From Clostridia bacterium (GTDB lineage Bacteria; Bacillota; Clostridia; Monoglobales; Monoglobaceae), in contig JAGALN010000206.1 in the NCBI GenBank assembly GCA_017625185.1, positions 1 through 6,670 on the forward strand: 6,670 nucleotides of DNA, written 5' to 3'. Under the pieces are notes generated by a model. It saw only the letters and a program-made list of their open reading frames with translations, had not been told where the DNA came from and searched no databases. A program made the translations under genes and the position numbers. This document shows, one piece after another, positions 5,912 through 6,670 of the stretch. Position 1 is the stretch's first letter. Every line of letters begins with the position of its first letter.

Positions 5912-5963
5912 CACTTGCATTTTGGAAAGGGATGTGTTATAATAATTAACCGTGATGCAAGTG
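5912..5963. repeat. 9-bp inverted repeat bracketing the tRNA promoter
   Basis: CACTTGCAT (5912-5920) and ATGCAAGTG (5955-5963) are exact inverse complements 34 bp apart. The left arm contains the -35 hexamer and the right arm lies in the short tRNA leader. It may be chance or a binding-site pair; no loop-forming role is obvious because the left arm is not transcribed. Confidence 0.35.
5915..5943 (+). promoter_or_regulatory. Strong promoter for tRNA-Leu
   Basis: -35 TTGCAT (5915-5920), 17-nt spacer, perfect -10 TATAAT (5938-5943), with TG at 5935-5936 making it an extended -10. The expected start is about 18 nt before the mature tRNA 5' end. An A-rich run (5899-5910) lies upstream and could act as an UP element. 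Confidence 0.8.
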
Positions 5964-5967
5964 ATAT

Positions 5968-6054
5968 GCCGCTGTGGTGAAATTGGCAGACGCAACGGAC
6001 TCAAAATCCGTCGGGGGCGACCCCGTGCCGGTTCGACTCCGGCCAGCGGCACCA
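5968..6054 (+). tRNA. tRNA-Leu (anticodon CAA)
   Basis: An 87-nt class II tRNA. The acceptor stem GCCGCTG (5968-5974) pairs with CAGCGGC (6044-6050), followed by encoded ACCA including the CCA end. The anticodon stem ACGGA/TCCGT (5995-5999, 6007-6011) encloses the loop CTCAAAA, giving anticodon CAA at 6002-6004, which reads UUG. The long variable arm (GGGGGCGACCCC region) is typical of Leu tRNAs, and GTTCGACTC marks the T-arm. It has its own promoter and terminator, so it is a single-gene transcription unit. Confidence 0.97.
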
Positions 6055-6055
6055 G

Positions 6056-6084
6056 AAAAATCCTGTCGAAAGATGGGATTTTTT
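6056..6084 (+). terminator. Rho-independent terminator of tRNA-Leu with GAAA tetraloop
   Basis: AAAAATCCTGTC (6056-6067) pairs with GATGGGATTTTT (6072-6083) around GAAA, with two G-T wobbles in the middle. The stem begins two bases after the CCA end and is followed by a T-rich run to 6089. The A-rich 5' arm also allows it to act on minus-strand transcripts. Confidence 0.8.
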
Positions 6085-6146
6085 GTTTTATGCGATGATT
6101 TGTAAGATTTACCAAGTAATTTTCAAGCACGAACGGAGGAATTCCC

Positions 6147-6599
6147 ATGCTGCAGACCACTCTGTGTTATATCGAAAAGGACAATCAGTACCTGATGCTC
6201 CACCGTATCTCCAAGAAACAGGACGTAAACCGTGACAAATGGATTGGTGTGGGCGGGAAGTTTGAGCCGGGAGAAGCACCTGAGGAATGCTTGCTCCGGG
6301 AGGTAAAAGAGGAAACGGGATTGACCCTGCTTTCCTATCAATTTCGGGGTGTTTTGACCTTTTGCTGCGACAAAGCTGAGCCGGAGTATATCTTCCTTTA
6401 TACCGCTGACCGATTTGCGGGAACTCTCACCGATTGTGACGAGGGGGAGCTTACCTGGGTGGACAAGGACGCCCTCTATGATTTGAACCTCTGGGAGGGG
6501 GACAAAATAATGTTTCGGCTCCTGGCTGAGAGGGAAACGCCCTTTTCTTTAAAGCTCTGCTACCAGGGGGATGCTTTGGTGGAGGCGAAAGAGCTTTAG
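6147..6599 (+). CDS. Nudix hydrolase, MutT/8-oxo-dGTP diphosphatase type
   Basis: Cytosolic Nudix-fold enzyme of 150 residues. The complete Nudix box GX5EX7REUXEEXGU spans 37-59 (G37, E43, R51, E52, E55, E56, G58), supplying the metal-binding and catalytic residues. MLHRISKKQDVNRDKWIGVGGK (18-38) and the later EGELTWVDKDALYDLNLWEGDK (99-120) are typical of the 8-oxo-dGTP diphosphatase (MutT/NUDT1-like) group in Firmicutes, which removes oxidised dGTP from the nucleotide pool. Substrate preference cannot be proved from sequence; other nucleoside diphosphate derivatives are possible. The ATG at 6147 has GGAGG at 6135-6139, a 7-nt spacer. It stands alone after the tRNA terminator. No convincing promoter is visible in 6085-6134, so it may depend on read-through or on a weak promoter. 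Confidence 0.93.
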   Translation: MLQTTLCYIEKDNQYLMLHRISKKQDVNRDKWIGVGGKFEPGEAPEECLLREVKEETGLTLLSYQFRGVLTFCCDKAEPEYIFLYTADRFAGTLTDCDEGELTWVDKDALYDLNLWEGDKIMFRLLAERETPFSLKLCYQGDALVEAKEL

Positions 6600-6662
6600 A
6601 CAGGCACAAAACCCTGATTTTCGCATAGGATACACCGAAGTTAAGTAAGGGAAGTGATACCT

Positions 6663-6670
6663 ATGCCATC
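6663..6670 (+). CDS. Likely start of a further gene cut by the right edge
   Basis: ATGCCATC at the edge follows AAGGG (6647-6651) at an 11-nt spacing, in a purine-rich stretch AAGTAAGGGAAG. An in-frame GTG at 6654 is too close to that site to be preferred. Only two codons are visible, so no product can be named. It lies 63 bp after the Nudix gene on the same strand and may be co-transcribed. No terminator is seen between them. Confidence 0.35.

Noticed and set aside
5968..6054. tRNA-Leu as an integration site for a mobile element
   Set aside because: No integrase gene and no repeated tRNA 3' end is visible in the window; an ordinary terminator and a housekeeping Nudix gene follow.
6085..6134. 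Promoter for the Nudix gene (TAAGAT at 6103)
   Set aside because: The nearest -35-like hexamer TTGTTT is only 14 nt away and other spacings give poor matches, so I do not call it.

Overview
The window looks like a chromosomal segment of a Gram-positive Firmicute of the class Clostridia, most likely a gut Oscillospiraceae/Ruminococcaceae-type organism. This rests on strong AGGAGG-type ribosome binding sites, mid-range GC, sigma-A-like promoters, a CCA-encoding tRNA gene, the protein set, and short TGTAGG...CCTACA-bounded intergenic repeats of a kind I associate with that group. Genus cannot be fixed from the sequence alone.

Left part (1-3592, minus strand): a tight five-gene run. In transcription order it encodes a WecG/TagA-family glycosyltransferase, a DJ-1/PfpI protein, 5-formyltetrahydrofolate cyclo-ligase, a CPBP (Abi/Rce1-like) membrane protease, and the endolytic transglycosylase MltG, which runs off the left edge. 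Gaps are 13-70 bp, and twice the upstream stop codon lies in or beside the next gene's Shine-Dalgarno sequence. The run combines envelope assembly (TagA, MltG, perhaps CPBP) with folate and carbonyl/oxidative housekeeping (cyclo-ligase, DJ-1).

Middle (3593-3839): a 247-bp non-coding spacer. It holds two adjacent repeat units (3615-3744) and an AT-rich stretch with an 11-bp perfect inverted repeat. A good minus-strand promoter (TTGAAA-17-TAGAAT) overlaps that inverted repeat. If it is used, the five-gene operon has a structured leader of about 200 nt containing both repeat units.

Centre (3840-5817): a vitamin B6 module. A MocR/GabR/PdxR-type regulator (GntR helix-turn-helix fused to an aminotransferase fold, minus strand) is divergent from a pyridoxamine/pyridoxal kinase (plus strand). 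The regulator is about 100 residues short at its C-terminus. The 94-bp gap holds two face-to-face promoters that share one palindromic -10 element, which suggests mutually exclusive transcription.

Right part (5818-6670): a strong promoter, tRNA-Leu(CAA) with encoded CCA, a GNRA-loop terminator, a Nudix hydrolase of the MutT/8-oxo-dGTP diphosphatase type, and a likely start of another plus-strand gene at the right edge.

Nothing here amounts to a clearly new defence or mobile system. The most interesting items are the truncated PLP-type regulator with its shared-core divergent promoter, and the repeat-filled, operator-like leader of the five-gene operon.
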